Position numbers and translations under genes: made by a program
Part shown: positions 23,097 to 32,920 of the stretch, one piece after another
Layout: each line of letters opens with the position of its first letter
How positions within the stretch are numbered: the first letter of the stretch is position 1
Assembly (NCBI GenBank): GCA_903813345.2
Contig: CAIIXF020000012.1
Coordinates: 35,634,528 to 35,698,527 of the forward strand
DNA length: 64,000 nt
Source: Owenia fusiformis
Taxonomy: Eukaryota; Annelida; Polychaeta; Sabellida; Oweniidae
Direction: 5' to 3'
The notes under the pieces: model-generated
What the model saw: the letters and a program-made list of their open reading frames with translations, nothing else
The model's database searches: none
Told to the model about the DNA's origin: nothing

Positions 23097-23512
23097 CCAA
23101 ATGATTTCTTGTTTAATTGACAAGTGACACCATGCAGTATGTTAGCATTGACGATATCCAATAAGATGCTCACCTTTTTTACATAAATGTTTAAGGGAAT
23201 ATACTGTGAAAAATGTACATCGGTATACTGTGACAGTGAAGTACTTTAAATACATAGAAATGAAGGAATATAATTATATGATGTATAAACCACTGTCGAA
23301 GCTAATATACAGTTGCCAGGTTGCGTGATTTACAGAGTATGTCCAAAATTTAGAAAGGGGGTCTGAGTTTGGGTAGATATGGGGGAAAATAGGACAAAGA
23401 GACAATAAAATATCCTTATGCCAAACTAGGCAGACTGCAAGAGAATTCATACATGTGTGTTATAAATTGTTTAAGGTAGATTCTTTCTATGTCACTTTTT
23501 TCTTTTAGTTCC
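23097..23512. other. Region 3' of the TPR gene
   Basis: This is the presumed 3' flank of the minus-strand gene. I did not find a clear minus-strand AATAAA close to the stop, so the transcript end is unknown. Confidence 0.4.
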
Positions 23513-24745
23513 TCATATATTTCTCTTCTCCTCTGCCAGTCTGATCCAATGGTCTAAATTCTGAATATCAGGATGATCATTATTTGAATGTACCTGCTTG
23601 AATATGACAAGGCTCTTATTGTAGTAGTTCATTGCTACTTTATATTCCCCCATAGCATAATATACAAAACCAATATTGGCCAATGAGTTAGCAGTGCTAG
23701 TGTGAGGATGATCACCATGAATCAGTTTCTTCATGGTCAGACTCTCCTCATAGTATTTTATAGACTTGTCATAGTCTCCTTTAGATTGATAAGCAATACC
23801 AATATTATTTAATGAATTTGCTATGTCAGTGTGAGGATGATCACCATGAATCAGCTTCCTGATGGTCAGACTCTCCTCATGGTATTTTATAGCTTTGTTA
23901 TAGTCTCCTTTAGATTGATATGCAATACCAATATTATTTAATGAGGCTGTTATATCAGTGTGAGGATGATCACCATGAATCAGCTTCATCATGGTCAGAC
24001 TCTCCTCATGGTATTTTATAGACTTGTTATAGTCTCCTTTAGATTGATATGCAGAGCCAATATTATTTAATGAGGCTGTTATGTCAGTGTGAGGATGATC
24101 ACCATGAATCAGCTTCATCATGGTCAGACTCTCTTCATGGTATTTTATAGACTTGTTATAGTCTCCTTTAGATTCATATGCAGTACCAATATTATTTAAT
24201 GAGTCTGCTATGTCAGTGTGAGGATGATCACCATGAATCAGCTTCCTCATGGTCAGACTCTCTTCATGGTATTTTATAGACTTGTTATAGTCTCCTTTAG
24301 ATTGATATGCAGAGCCAATATTATTTAATGAGGCTGCTATATCAGTGTGAGGATGATCACCATGAATTAGCTTCTTCATGGTCAGACTCTCTTCATGGTT
24401 TTGTATAGATCTGTTGTAGTCACCTTTAGAGTCATATGCAATGCTGATGAGGGATAATGAGTTTGCTAACCTTATGTTATGATGGTCCCCATACAATTGT
24501 TTCAACAGTATCATACTCTCATTGATGTATTTTATTGCTATATTATACTCTCCTTGTGATAGATACACTCTGGCTATGTTGTATTTCACATCACTTAGCT
24601 TAATTTCATGACCTTTTGTTGTGAGTGATTCGATTCTTACCTCTTCTTGTTTAAATGTTTCAATTGCACTTTTAAGGAAATTCATGTTTTTATACAACTC
24701 AGCTTTTATTCTGTAACTTGTATCTATACCTTTGTTTATATTCAA
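23513..24745 (-). CDS. C-terminal TPR domain (eight repeats) of the nucleotidyltransferase-TPR gene
   Basis: The frame opens just after a TAG near 24760 and stops at TGA 23513-23515. It encodes eight tandem 42-residue TPRs. The first and last are diverged. Six central ones are almost identical, with cores such as SLNNIGSAYQSKGDYNKSIK and YHEESLTM-KLIHGDHPHTDI. TPRs of this 42-residue kinesin-light-chain/nephrocystin-like kind bind peptides or partner proteins. There is no ATG at the start of this frame, and it overlaps the nucleotidyltransferase frame by 47 bases in the +1 register, so it is best read as the second half of that protein, separated by one indel. No membrane segment is visible. 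Very low divergence between repeats suggests recent internal duplication or gene conversion. Alternatives are a separate gene or an unrecognised splice. Confidence 0.88.
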   Translation of the reverse strand: MNINKGIDTSYRIKAELYKNMNFLKSAIETFKQEEVRIESLTTKGHEIKLSDVKYNIARVYLSQGEYNIAIKYINESMILLKQLYGDHHNIRLANSLSLISIAYDSKGDYNRSIQNHEESLTMKKLIHGDHPHTDIAASLNNIGSAYQSKGDYNKSIKYHEESLTMRKLIHGDHPHTDIADSLNNIGTAYESKGDYNKSIKYHEESLTMMKLIHGDHPHTDITASLNNIGSAYQSKGDYNKSIKYHEESLTMMKLIHGDHPHTDITASLNNIGIAYQSKGDYNKAIKYHEESLTIRKLIHGDHPHTDIANSLNNIGIAYQSKGDYDKSIKYYEESLTMKKLIHGDHPHTSTANSLANIGFVYYAMGEYKVAMNYYNKSLVIFKQVHSNNDHPDIQNLDHWIRLAEEKRNI

Positions 24746-26332
24746 GAGTTCTTTCTATTTTTAAATGTTGCAGAAATCCTGACCAAGGTATAAATGTCAT
24801 GAAGAATCTGAATATTGCTGTGTAATCCCGAACAGAAATCATGTTTGAATAATCAACTAAGTTCCCTTTTGTTTCAATGTTTGATCTTATAATGAATGAT
24901 ATGAGATCCTGTTGTTCGCCATATCTGCCATAGACAAGATGGCGCATGTTAGTAACTATACAAGTCATTATTTGTAAATCTTTCATTGCTCGCTCAGTGA
25001 GGATTTTCCTTTGATGTAATTCCTCAAGTATATCAAGTGGGGAAAATGACTGACAGTTATGTAAAAGCTTCAATATGTTAATTGAGATTGTTGCAAACCT
25101 GTATATAGTGTGTTTTGTGTGTATTTTTTTACTAAATGACTCTGGCGCAAGAGGATTTCTAATGTAATTTTCTAAATCCTCTGTCAGTGTTTCCAGTCCT
25201 CGTCCCCTGCCTATTGATATATTTGGGTTATTGGCAGAAGGTGATGCTAGTATTGTGTGAACCTTGTTATTGTATTGTTCCCAGAGTGCAAGGTCTCCTT
25301 TTATAAGGGTGGATGTGAGAAGAACATCACTGAGATGATACCCTTCCTTGATGGACACATCTTCTTGCTGACACTGAGCCATCTCTTCAACAGTCATTAT
25401 CAGTTCTAGACCTGTACATTTGTTAGGATTTTGTGTTGATTGCCTACCAAATGGTGTCTTGCTTGCTTTTGGCTGGGTACCATCAAAGCTCAGACCTCTC
25501 TTTGTGATTGTGTCATAAAAGTCATTGTTTTTCAAATGTTTAGGGAGTTTGTCATTAAAATCATTAAGAACTGGGATGTCAAGATTGTTAATCAATGTCT
25601 CCCCAAGATTTATTATCTTCATATGGAAATAATGCACAAGAGTTCTGAATTCTTGCTTTATTTCTTTGATTTCATTCTCTGTTTTGTCACCTGGGTCATA
25701 CAGAATGGCTGACTCAAGATCTGACCAGGCTGTCGCCTCCTTTTGAGCCAGCGATCCTAGACCCAAAATCGCATACTTGCACTTTGGTGCTGCAAGGACT
25801 GATATGCAATCACCAAGCATTGTGTTATATAGAGATATAATGAACTCTATCAGTTTATCATAATAAGCTTTGCTATGAGCAATTGTTTTATCTTCATTTT
25901 CAATAGTCATTTCAGATGTGACACTGTCAATTTGCATATCATTAATATGAATAGCATTAACAGTCTCATTGGAATATTCCCTTAATTTCTCAATTTCTTC
26001 TTTGTATTTCTTTGTACAACTCAATGTTGGTTCAGTGTTTTCTTTACATACAGTTTTCAGAAAGTCGGTCTCTATTTGTTGCAGTTGTTGGTTTATATAG
26101 TCAACATTACAATGACTATCTGAGTTTGTTACCTGATCGTTTTCAATCCGTTGTTTCGCAGAATTAAAGAGTGCTGCAGCCCAATTAAAGTGCCAACCAT
26201 CAGCTGTTTCTTTCCCTAGTTCTGCATATTCATTTCCAAGCTTACACATCAGTTCAGCTTGTTTGGTCAGCTCTCCATCCTTATTGCATGCTACAATCTG
26301 ATGGCCCAACTCATGCATGGCATCTGTAGCCT
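24699..26332 (-). CDS. Exon 2: DUF294-like nucleotidyltransferase region
   Basis: The exon starts at an acceptor TTCATTTTAG (minus strand) and continues exon 1 in phase (G|AG, Glu). It encodes 544 residues before a TGA at 24699. Residues 58-200 of the joined protein are helical and polar (MHELGHQIVACNKDGELT). A nucleotidyltransferase pattern follows: GLGSLAQKEATAWSDLESAI, with GS at joined residues 250-251 and the acidic DLE at 262-264, matching hG[GS]x9-13[DE]h[DE]h. Later blocks (INLGETLINNLDIPVLNDF, ITKRGLSFDGTQPKASKTPF, YHLSDVLLTSTLIKGDLALW) resemble the DUF294/GlnD-like domain of invertebrate TPR proteins as I recall them. The chemistry and substrate are unknown. The end overlaps the TPR frame, so this stop is probably a frame break and not the natural terminus. 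Confidence 0.85.
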
Positions 26333-27022
26333 CTAAAATGAACAGATACAAGTATATAAATGTTTTCTGTTACCTCTAAAATAACGAAAAACAAGTACTG
26401 TATGTCAATGGCATCTATAACCTCTAAAATAACCAAATACAAGTATACTTATGGCATCTGTGACTTCTTGAATAACCAAATACAAGTATACTTATGGCAT
26501 CTGTGACCTCTAAAATAATTCAATTCAAGTATACTTATGGCATCTGTGACCTCTAAAATAATTCAATTCAAGTATGTCACTGCATTTGTGGACTCAACAC
26601 TGTAATATATCAATTGTATCTCGAGGCTCTCAAAAATAATCAAATTCAGACAAATCAATGGTATATGTGTCTTCTTCAACAATCAAATTCAAACAAATCA
26701 ATCGTATATGTGTCTTCTTGAACAATCAAATTCCATCAAATCAATAGTATATGTGTCTTCTTGAACAATCAAATTCAAACAAATCAATCGTATATGTGTC
26801 TTCTTGAACAATCAAATTCAAACAATTTAATGGTATTTGTGTCTTCTTGAACAATGAACAATCAAATTTTAAAAAATCAATCGTATATGTGTCTTCTTGA
26901 ACAATCAAATTCAAACAAATCAATGGTATATGTGTCTTCTTGAACAATCAAATTCAGACAAATCAATGGTATATGTGTCTTCTTGAACAATCAAATACAA
27001 GTTCATCAGTAAATCTTTTTAC
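26333..27022 (-). repeat. Intron composed of a 43-bp tandem array
   Basis: The intron has a GTAAAAAG donor at 27022 and a TAG acceptor at 26333. Two subarrays with the same ~43-bp period fill it: 26364-26580 (GGCATCTGTGACCTCTAAAA then TAATTCAATTCAAGTATACT) and 26640-27000 (GTGTCTTCTTGAACAATCAA then ATTCAAACAAATCAATGGTA). The first subarray copies the exon 2 acceptor region, so on the minus strand each unit holds TTATTTTAG|AGGTCACAG, a potential extra acceptor. The two subarrays align with each other, implying one origin. ORFs in it are not genes. Confidence 0.82.
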
Positions 27023-27194
27023 CTAGTGGGTTTGGCCCTGGGTTGGTTTCAATCCCAGCTCTCATCAAAAGTTGTTGTATCAATCGTAAGGAGACAGGGC
27101 TGTTTCTGTATGCTGAGGGGTCTCTGTTTGCAGAGTGTCCTCGATGGATAAACATCCCTATGGCTCCGCGCCACTGTTCTGTTGAAATACCCAT
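27023..27194 (-). CDS. Exon 1: leader with 2A-like (ribosome-skipping) motif
   Basis: Exon 1 encodes 57 residues from ATG 27194, preceded in frame by TGA (CTC TGA ATC ATG), and ends at CTAG|GTAAAAAG. The C-terminal part is LRLIQQLLMRAGIETNPGP, a 2A-like sequence: a leucine-rich helix-prone stretch, then I-E-x-N-P-G-P. In known 2A peptides the ribosome skips the last Gly-Pro bond, here G53/P54, releasing the leader and starting the downstream protein with proline. The usual Asp before V/I-E is Gly here, which may reduce activity. Phase-1 splicing joins it to exon 2 as NPGPNPL-E-ATDAM. Sea urchin NLR proteins are known to carry N-terminal 2A-like leaders. A second possibility is a fragment captured from a LINE ORF1 that carries 2A. 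Confidence 0.78.
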
Positions 27195-27628
27195 GATTCA
27201 GAGTCTCCTCTCCAAATAGAATATGTCAGCTTGGCATTATAATCATATGGTTGAAAGTCCCTTTACGGTTCTGGGCTGAGTCACTGTTTTGACGATTGTT
27301 GTGATGTATTACCCATGCTTCAGTGGAATTGCCTCAACTACAAGTATAATGTGTTAATATGAGATTTTTTTAGTTTTGTAGTCAAGTCATGTCCTCATAG
27401 CAATTCAGATAATAAAGTTACCTTTTGATTTGATAATCAATCAAGTTTATTTTTAAAGTTTCATTTTGCCTTGTCACTCCAGATATCATACAAAATACTA
27501 ATCTATGTAGTCTCAAACCCTGGGAAAACTAGTCTTATAGTAGACTAGTGTTATTAAATTACATACTGCTATAGCTGAATAAATGGTGCCATATCCTGAC
27601 AATAAATGAAAGTCTATAGAATAGTCTA
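27195..27628. other. 5' flank of the 2A-TPR gene
   Basis: This holds the presumed promoter and 5' UTR of the minus-strand gene. No TATA box or other element could be assigned with confidence. Confidence 0.35.
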
Positions 27629-29433
27629 CACTGTTGCTCATAAATATGGAATATTTTCCAATTCACCATTGATTTCAATGTATTCTGTGCCCCCTCCAAT
27701 TTAAGTGAATGGGATTTTCAAATATTATTTCATAGACCACAGTCAAGAACTCATTTGTGATTAACAATATATTTCATTTCTCAGGAATTAATCTACCAGA
27801 ATCTGTTGAAATCTTGGAGAATATTTTTGGTAAAAAGAGTGTATTCTCGGCATATATTTTACTGATTTTTCTGATATGCCTAATATACCATATTTATGAG
27901 CAATGGTGTTGTTAAAATGGGGATTCCCCTTAAATATTTGCAGCAGTAATTTCCAGTTGTCACTTTTTATATTATTTTTTTATGTTATTAATGTAATATT
28001 TATTTACTTATGCCACTTATTTTGGCCAATTGGCAGTAGGATGCTTAATGAGTTGACTCATAGAATTTACCTACTATAAAGTATACTGTGAACTAAAGCT
28101 AACGATTGTGAAAATTATAAACTGCTAACATTATGTCTCAAAGGAAATAATAGGCACAAAGGGTAACTCCATAAAAACAAACAAAGTCCATGTAATTCAA
28201 ATGCCCATGGAAAAACAACCTATTGATATAACTAAATTATGAATGTATTTCTCATATAATATTTCACTGCGGTCCTTTAATTGCTTATTTTCTAGGTAAT
28301 TCTAAACCAATTTTGTTTTTTACTTGATTGTTCATTATTTAGCCTAGATCTAGTTTTTTTTATTGAATTAGGGTTCAACCATTATACAGAAAAACTGTAA
28401 AAATACAAACCTGACACCTTGTTCATTCTATAATTAAATGTTTTGATAGAATGAACAAGAGTCTTGAAGATGCTTGATATTCTAGCTGATTGAATATAAA
28501 TGTCCCTGCGTTATGTTTTCTTGATCATTGCCATTTTGGATTCTTCCTAAAATGGGGATTCCCCACAAAATACAACTCTGTAATTCCCAGGTCTCATATT
28601 AGCTTGTGGTGCCATCTTTATGTTTGCTTGAAATTTTAATTCATGTGTACTTCATTTGTATTTCATTATTGCAGAGCTGTCAAGTGTCCCGCGAATGGTC
28701 GGGATTATCCCGCGAATTTGATCAAAATTTGGCTAATTCGCGTGTCCCGCGATGTCCCGCGAAGTCCCGCAAATGTCGGCTTTTACCTCCGCAAATTTTC
28801 AAAATTGTAACAATCCCCGAGGCTAAGTAATTGTGATTATCTTGTGATATACAGTGTAAGAAGCTAAAGGGTACACCCCAGTTGTCAGAAACACATTACT
28901 CCGAAAAATATAGTCATAATTTACCAGAGAAAGGATGGATGCATTCTGATGTTCTCTCTCTCTCATTTAGAATTGCACCCATTACATGGTGCTACTAGAA
29001 TGCCAGGAACGGGGGATTTATTTTATTTTGTGATCCTAAAAGCGGTTATTAAAACACAATATATATTACGGAACAGTTTATCTTAACTTCTTCAATCTCT
29101 TTTTTTATAGGCAAAATAAAATGAAACATTTTGAAACAGATAAAATAAGTTAACGCATAGAACTTTAAAAATAAAACAGTATACAATATTACGTTGTCAA
29201 AATATTTCGTCGCATTTAATTTCTTAGTCTCTGTCTCTTATCAAATCGTAAAAGAACAAAACATTCTAAACCTAATCACTTGGGATTTATTTTTCGGCCT
29301 TCGTTTCCGGCATTTGTTTTTTATTTTCTTCTCCTGAACTGTATTTGCTTGACAATAATCAGAGAAAGTGCGTATAAGTATTTTGCGTGGCATATTCTGT
29401 CACGCAAACAAACGGGTGTGACTTCAATTTTTT

Positions 29434-30205
29434 TAGAGGCTGACGGTAATTCCGGTTATACGGTTTCGGTACGGAATTGAACATTTACCGGTATTGAAAT
29501 TATTAACCGGTTAACCGACAATAATCCCCGGGGAAATAAAAGGCACGTCGTTTTTTTAATTATTTCGTTTAATTTCCACCATGCGTACATTTACATAGAC
29601 ATTTAGATGTCCATGGCAGTTCACGTGTGATTTCCATGTTTGGCAGTTCAGGTGTGATGTCCATGTTTGGCACTGAGTTCGGGTGTAGTAGCTTCATGCT
29701 CAGGCTCAGATTTGGTTGTTTGGCAGTTCCGGTGTAGTTGTAGTGTCAACGTCAGATCCAGAAACTGAATTATGTTATAGTCATTTACGAACAACAAGGC
29801 ATTTACAACCTCAGGTTGAAGTCGTGCCCGTGATGGTGTTGTATGCTGCACTGAACTGACGTTCACTTGACACGGATGATGCAGGAATTATGATATGTTT
29901 CAGCCAAACTCGCCACATCAGGATATTTGAAATGTGTAATACATTTAATTTAAAACTAAAAATACATCTTGATTCGTAAGATAGTTACATATTGCTATTC
30001 CGTGAAGTTCATCAGTACGGGTTCAAATCGGTCTTGCACCTTGTATGCATACAGACTTGAGAAGCTACGGAGAGAGTTAGGAACAAAGTGGGAGTGGCAG
30101 CGCATTGGCATTTTATCTTACATATTTTTACCGGTATTTCGGTAACGGTACGGTTATTAGCGTGACGGTTACCGGTACTGGTTTTCAGTACCGTTGCGAC
30201 CTCTA
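29434..30205. mobile_element. 772-bp hAT-like non-autonomous element, nested
   Basis: The 8-bp duplication AATTTTTT lies at 29426-29433 and 30206-30213. The ends are TAGAGGCTGACGGTAATTCC on the left and (complement) TAGAGGTCGCAACGGTAC on the right, followed on both sides by ACGGT/ACCGG-rich DNA. TAGAGG-type ends with an 8-bp duplication fit the hAT superfamily. No transposase is seen. Confidence 0.82.
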
Positions 30206-30774
30206 AATTTTTTGTCTCTCTGAGGTCGTATTGGGAACGAGGTAGAATTAAAGAATTTTATGAACGAGTCATGCAAGATACTAGAACTAGTAAAGTAATT
30301 TATTGGATAAGTTAATTTCTGAAGGATCTAGATAAAATATGTTTCAAAACTTTGTGAACACTACATAACTACATTAGGCAGATATAGTATCTTGATATAT
30401 TTCGCTATCATGCGTTTAAAATACGTTCCTAAAGCTATGAAGACGTTAGGTGAGAAATATTGCTATTGTACGAGTACGTTCGAAAAGTATTTGGTTGTAT
30501 TTTCTAGTTCTCAAGTTACCCATGAATTTTCGTAGGCTAAACATTAAACAATTAACGTATTGACTTAGCATATTTAGCCTAATTTTGCAATGATGTCACC
30601 GTGATTCCAATGTTATGTTGTCGTGACTCGCAGAGGTTGTGACAAGATTCGCTTAAAGAAATTGTATTTTTAAGATAAGATCCCCTTATTTTCGAACAAC
30701 TGGGACAACTGGGTTTCGGAAAACTGGTCGGATTCGGAGAATTGGGTTTCGGACAACTGGGTTGACCCCTATAG

Positions 30775-30915
30775 ACCCCTATATGAAAAGGTACATTTTA
30801 ATATATAACACAATGGGGGGTAAATGTTTCATAGTTGGTCACGAATGCCATAAGTGCAAAGTATTGTTCAGAATTTTTGAATTTCGTGTTGGATTACGGT
30901 ACTCACAAGTGTGGT
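30775..30915. repeat. ~140-bp dispersed repeat shared with 36275-36410
   Basis: Both copies contain AGTTGGTCACGAA-GCCATA, GTGCAAAGTATTGTT and GTTGGATTACGGTACTCA in the same order and orientation. The class is unknown. Confidence 0.75.
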
Positions 30916-32259
30916 TTCTTGATAGTTTAAAGGTGCAACAATGAGTGCAGAGGGGCCATTCAACGATCATGGAACAGTGTCTAAATATATTTAAGTTTGG
31001 CTATTTCTTCAAGACTAACATATACTTTTATTAGTTCGAAAGAAACCCCCTGGATGAACATTATTTCAGCCGATATTCCCCAAAATGGTGCATCTTAAAA
31101 ATCTATAAGTGGGACTCCCTTTATAGAAGCTTTGAACTGAATTTACACTTCTTAATGCTGAAATTGATAGTTTATCCATACATTTTAAGAAAATAGGTAT
31201 GTCAAAGAATATGTTAAGCCAAATGTTGCCTTGATAGCTATGAAAAAGTAAAAGAATTTGATTTTTCTCTCTACAGGCCTTGTTGCCCCTTTAATAATAT
31301 TTCTATGTGTATTGTGTGGAATTGTGTTGACGTTTACTAAAGTTAAGTGCATTATATTTGATAAATCAGTATCTGGAAGTTTGATTTGAGTACTTTTACA
31401 TTAAGCCCCAATCACGCAAATCCCTTGAATGTCCTGCTACATCCCGCAAATTTAGGTGGATGTTCCGCCAATCCTGCAAATTTAGGGCACTTTGTCTAAA
31501 AAACATTGCCCCTCTATGAAGTCTTTGGTGGTTACCCTGTTAACTGTCCCGCAATTAGCGTGTTTGTCCCTCGAATGGTCCCGCGAAATCCCGCGAATTT
31601 GATCGAAATTCGACCTATTAGCGCAATCACGCAAATTCCTTAAATGTCCCGCAAAATCCCGCGAATTTAGGCGGATGTCCCGCCAAATCCCGCGAATTTT
31701 TGGCACTGGGTCTAAAAAATCTGTCCCGCGAGAAAATCTTTGGGGGTTGACAGTACTGTTATTGTTGCAAAGAATATTACTCAGTGGCGTAGCATTGGCA
31801 TTTCTTGAGTGTAAGCCACATGTGAGCAAAGTTTTAAAATACAAAATTTCGACTTATATGGCTAAGAAAATGGGAATTATTGGCCAATTTTATCCATTTT
31901 TAAAGTATGTGGCAATTCAATCTCAAAAATCAACTTTTCTCTTTTTGAGAGTATGTCACGGCGTTATATGCATATATGACTCTACGGCATTGTTACTGAT
32001 TTATATTGGAGAGTGTTTAAGTAGAGGGTGCTAGTGAAAATTATTAGTTGCTCATATAGATAACAACTGATAAAAATGCAGTTATGTGAGGAAAATTCAA
32101 GCACATTGCTTTTTTTATAATTATATATTTTCACTTTGTTCATACCACCATTTGGATGACTTGCATTTTGCATCATTGTTCAGCAAGAAGCATTTGGTGT
32201 TTGACATCTGTGACAAGTTGTTACACTTTTTGTAATTTGCAGGTATCATGAATTTCTGC

Positions 32260-32920
32260 ATGCTGCAATTATTGTATCTAAATTGGTTCAAAATAATACA
32301 CAGGGCCTTTAAATGATCCACTTGCATGTTGCAATAATTGTATCCAAATTGGTTCAAAATAAAACACAGGGCCTTTAAATGATCCACCTGCATGTTGCAA
32401 TAATTGTATCCAAATTGGTTCAAAATAATACACAGGGCCTTTAAATGATCCACCGGCATGTTGCAATAATTGTATCCAAATTGGTTCAAAATAATACACA
32501 GGGCCTTTAAATGATCCACCTGCATGTTGCAATTATTGTATCCAAATTGGTTCAAAATAATACGCAGGGCCTTTAAATGATCCACCTGCATCTTGCAATA
32601 ATTGTATCCAAATTGTTTCAAAATAATACACAGGGCCTTTAAATGATCCACCTGCATGTTGCAATTATTGTATCCAAATTGGTTCAAAATAATACACAAG
32701 GCCTTTAAATGATCCATGTGCATTATGCAATTATTGTATCCAAATTGGTTCAAAATAATACACAAGGCCTTTAAATGATCCATGTGCATGTTGCAATTAT
32801 TGTATCCAAATTGGTTCAACATAATACACAAGGCCTTTAAATGATCCATGTGCATGTTGCAATAATTGTATCCAAATTGGTTCAAAATAATACGCAGGGC
32901 CTTTAAATGATCCACCTGTT
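32260..32920. repeat. 63-bp minisatellite, about ten to eleven copies
   Basis: This is the same unit as at 8595-9110, with better conservation. Units differ mainly in the triplet before CATGTTGCAAT and in TTGCAATTATTG versus TTGCAATAATTG. The minus-strand frame is open throughout only because the period is a multiple of three. Confidence 0.92.

Larger units (their letters stand above)
28672..31758. mobile_element. 3087-bp non-autonomous DNA transposon with TCCCGCGAA-rich ends
   Basis: TTATTG occurs at 28666-28671 and 31759-31764. The ends are inverted, CAGAGCTGTCAA on the left and (complement) CAGTACTGTCAA on the right. Both subterminal regions carry clusters of CCCGCGAA, at least four copies on the left and five on the right, and share ATCCCGCGAATTTGATC. 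Copy 1 of the host repeat at 8355-8380 shows the empty site. No transposase ORF is present. A 6-bp duplication is unusual; CAGAG ends recall hAT elements, which make 8 bp. A 772-bp element is nested inside. Confidence 0.82.
27630..32920. repeat. Large dispersed repeat, copy 2 (interrupted)
   Basis: It matches 7030-9112 in the same orientation. The first 280 bp (27630-27910) has inverted ends CACTGTTGCTCATAAATATG and, on the right, CCATATTTATGAGCAATGG. The middle is split by the transposon at 28672-31758, after which CTCAGTGGCGTAG resumes at 31779, and it ends in the 63-bp minisatellite. A ~50-bp insertion relative to copy 1 lies near 28218-28270. Confidence 0.75.

Noticed and set aside
24702-24732. 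A 19-base GT...AG segment whose removal would join the nucleotidyltransferase and TPR frames
   Set aside because: It is too short for a normal animal spliceosomal intron. An indel or assembly error is simpler. It is kept only as a check in the findings.
30000-30040. GGGTTCAAATC resembling a tRNA B box
   Set aside because: No cloverleaf or A box could be fitted around it. It lies within a hAT-like element.
32121-32915. 264-residue minus-strand frame of the same repeat
   Set aside because: Same reason as the array at 8577-9092; the repeat lies at the end of a dispersed element.
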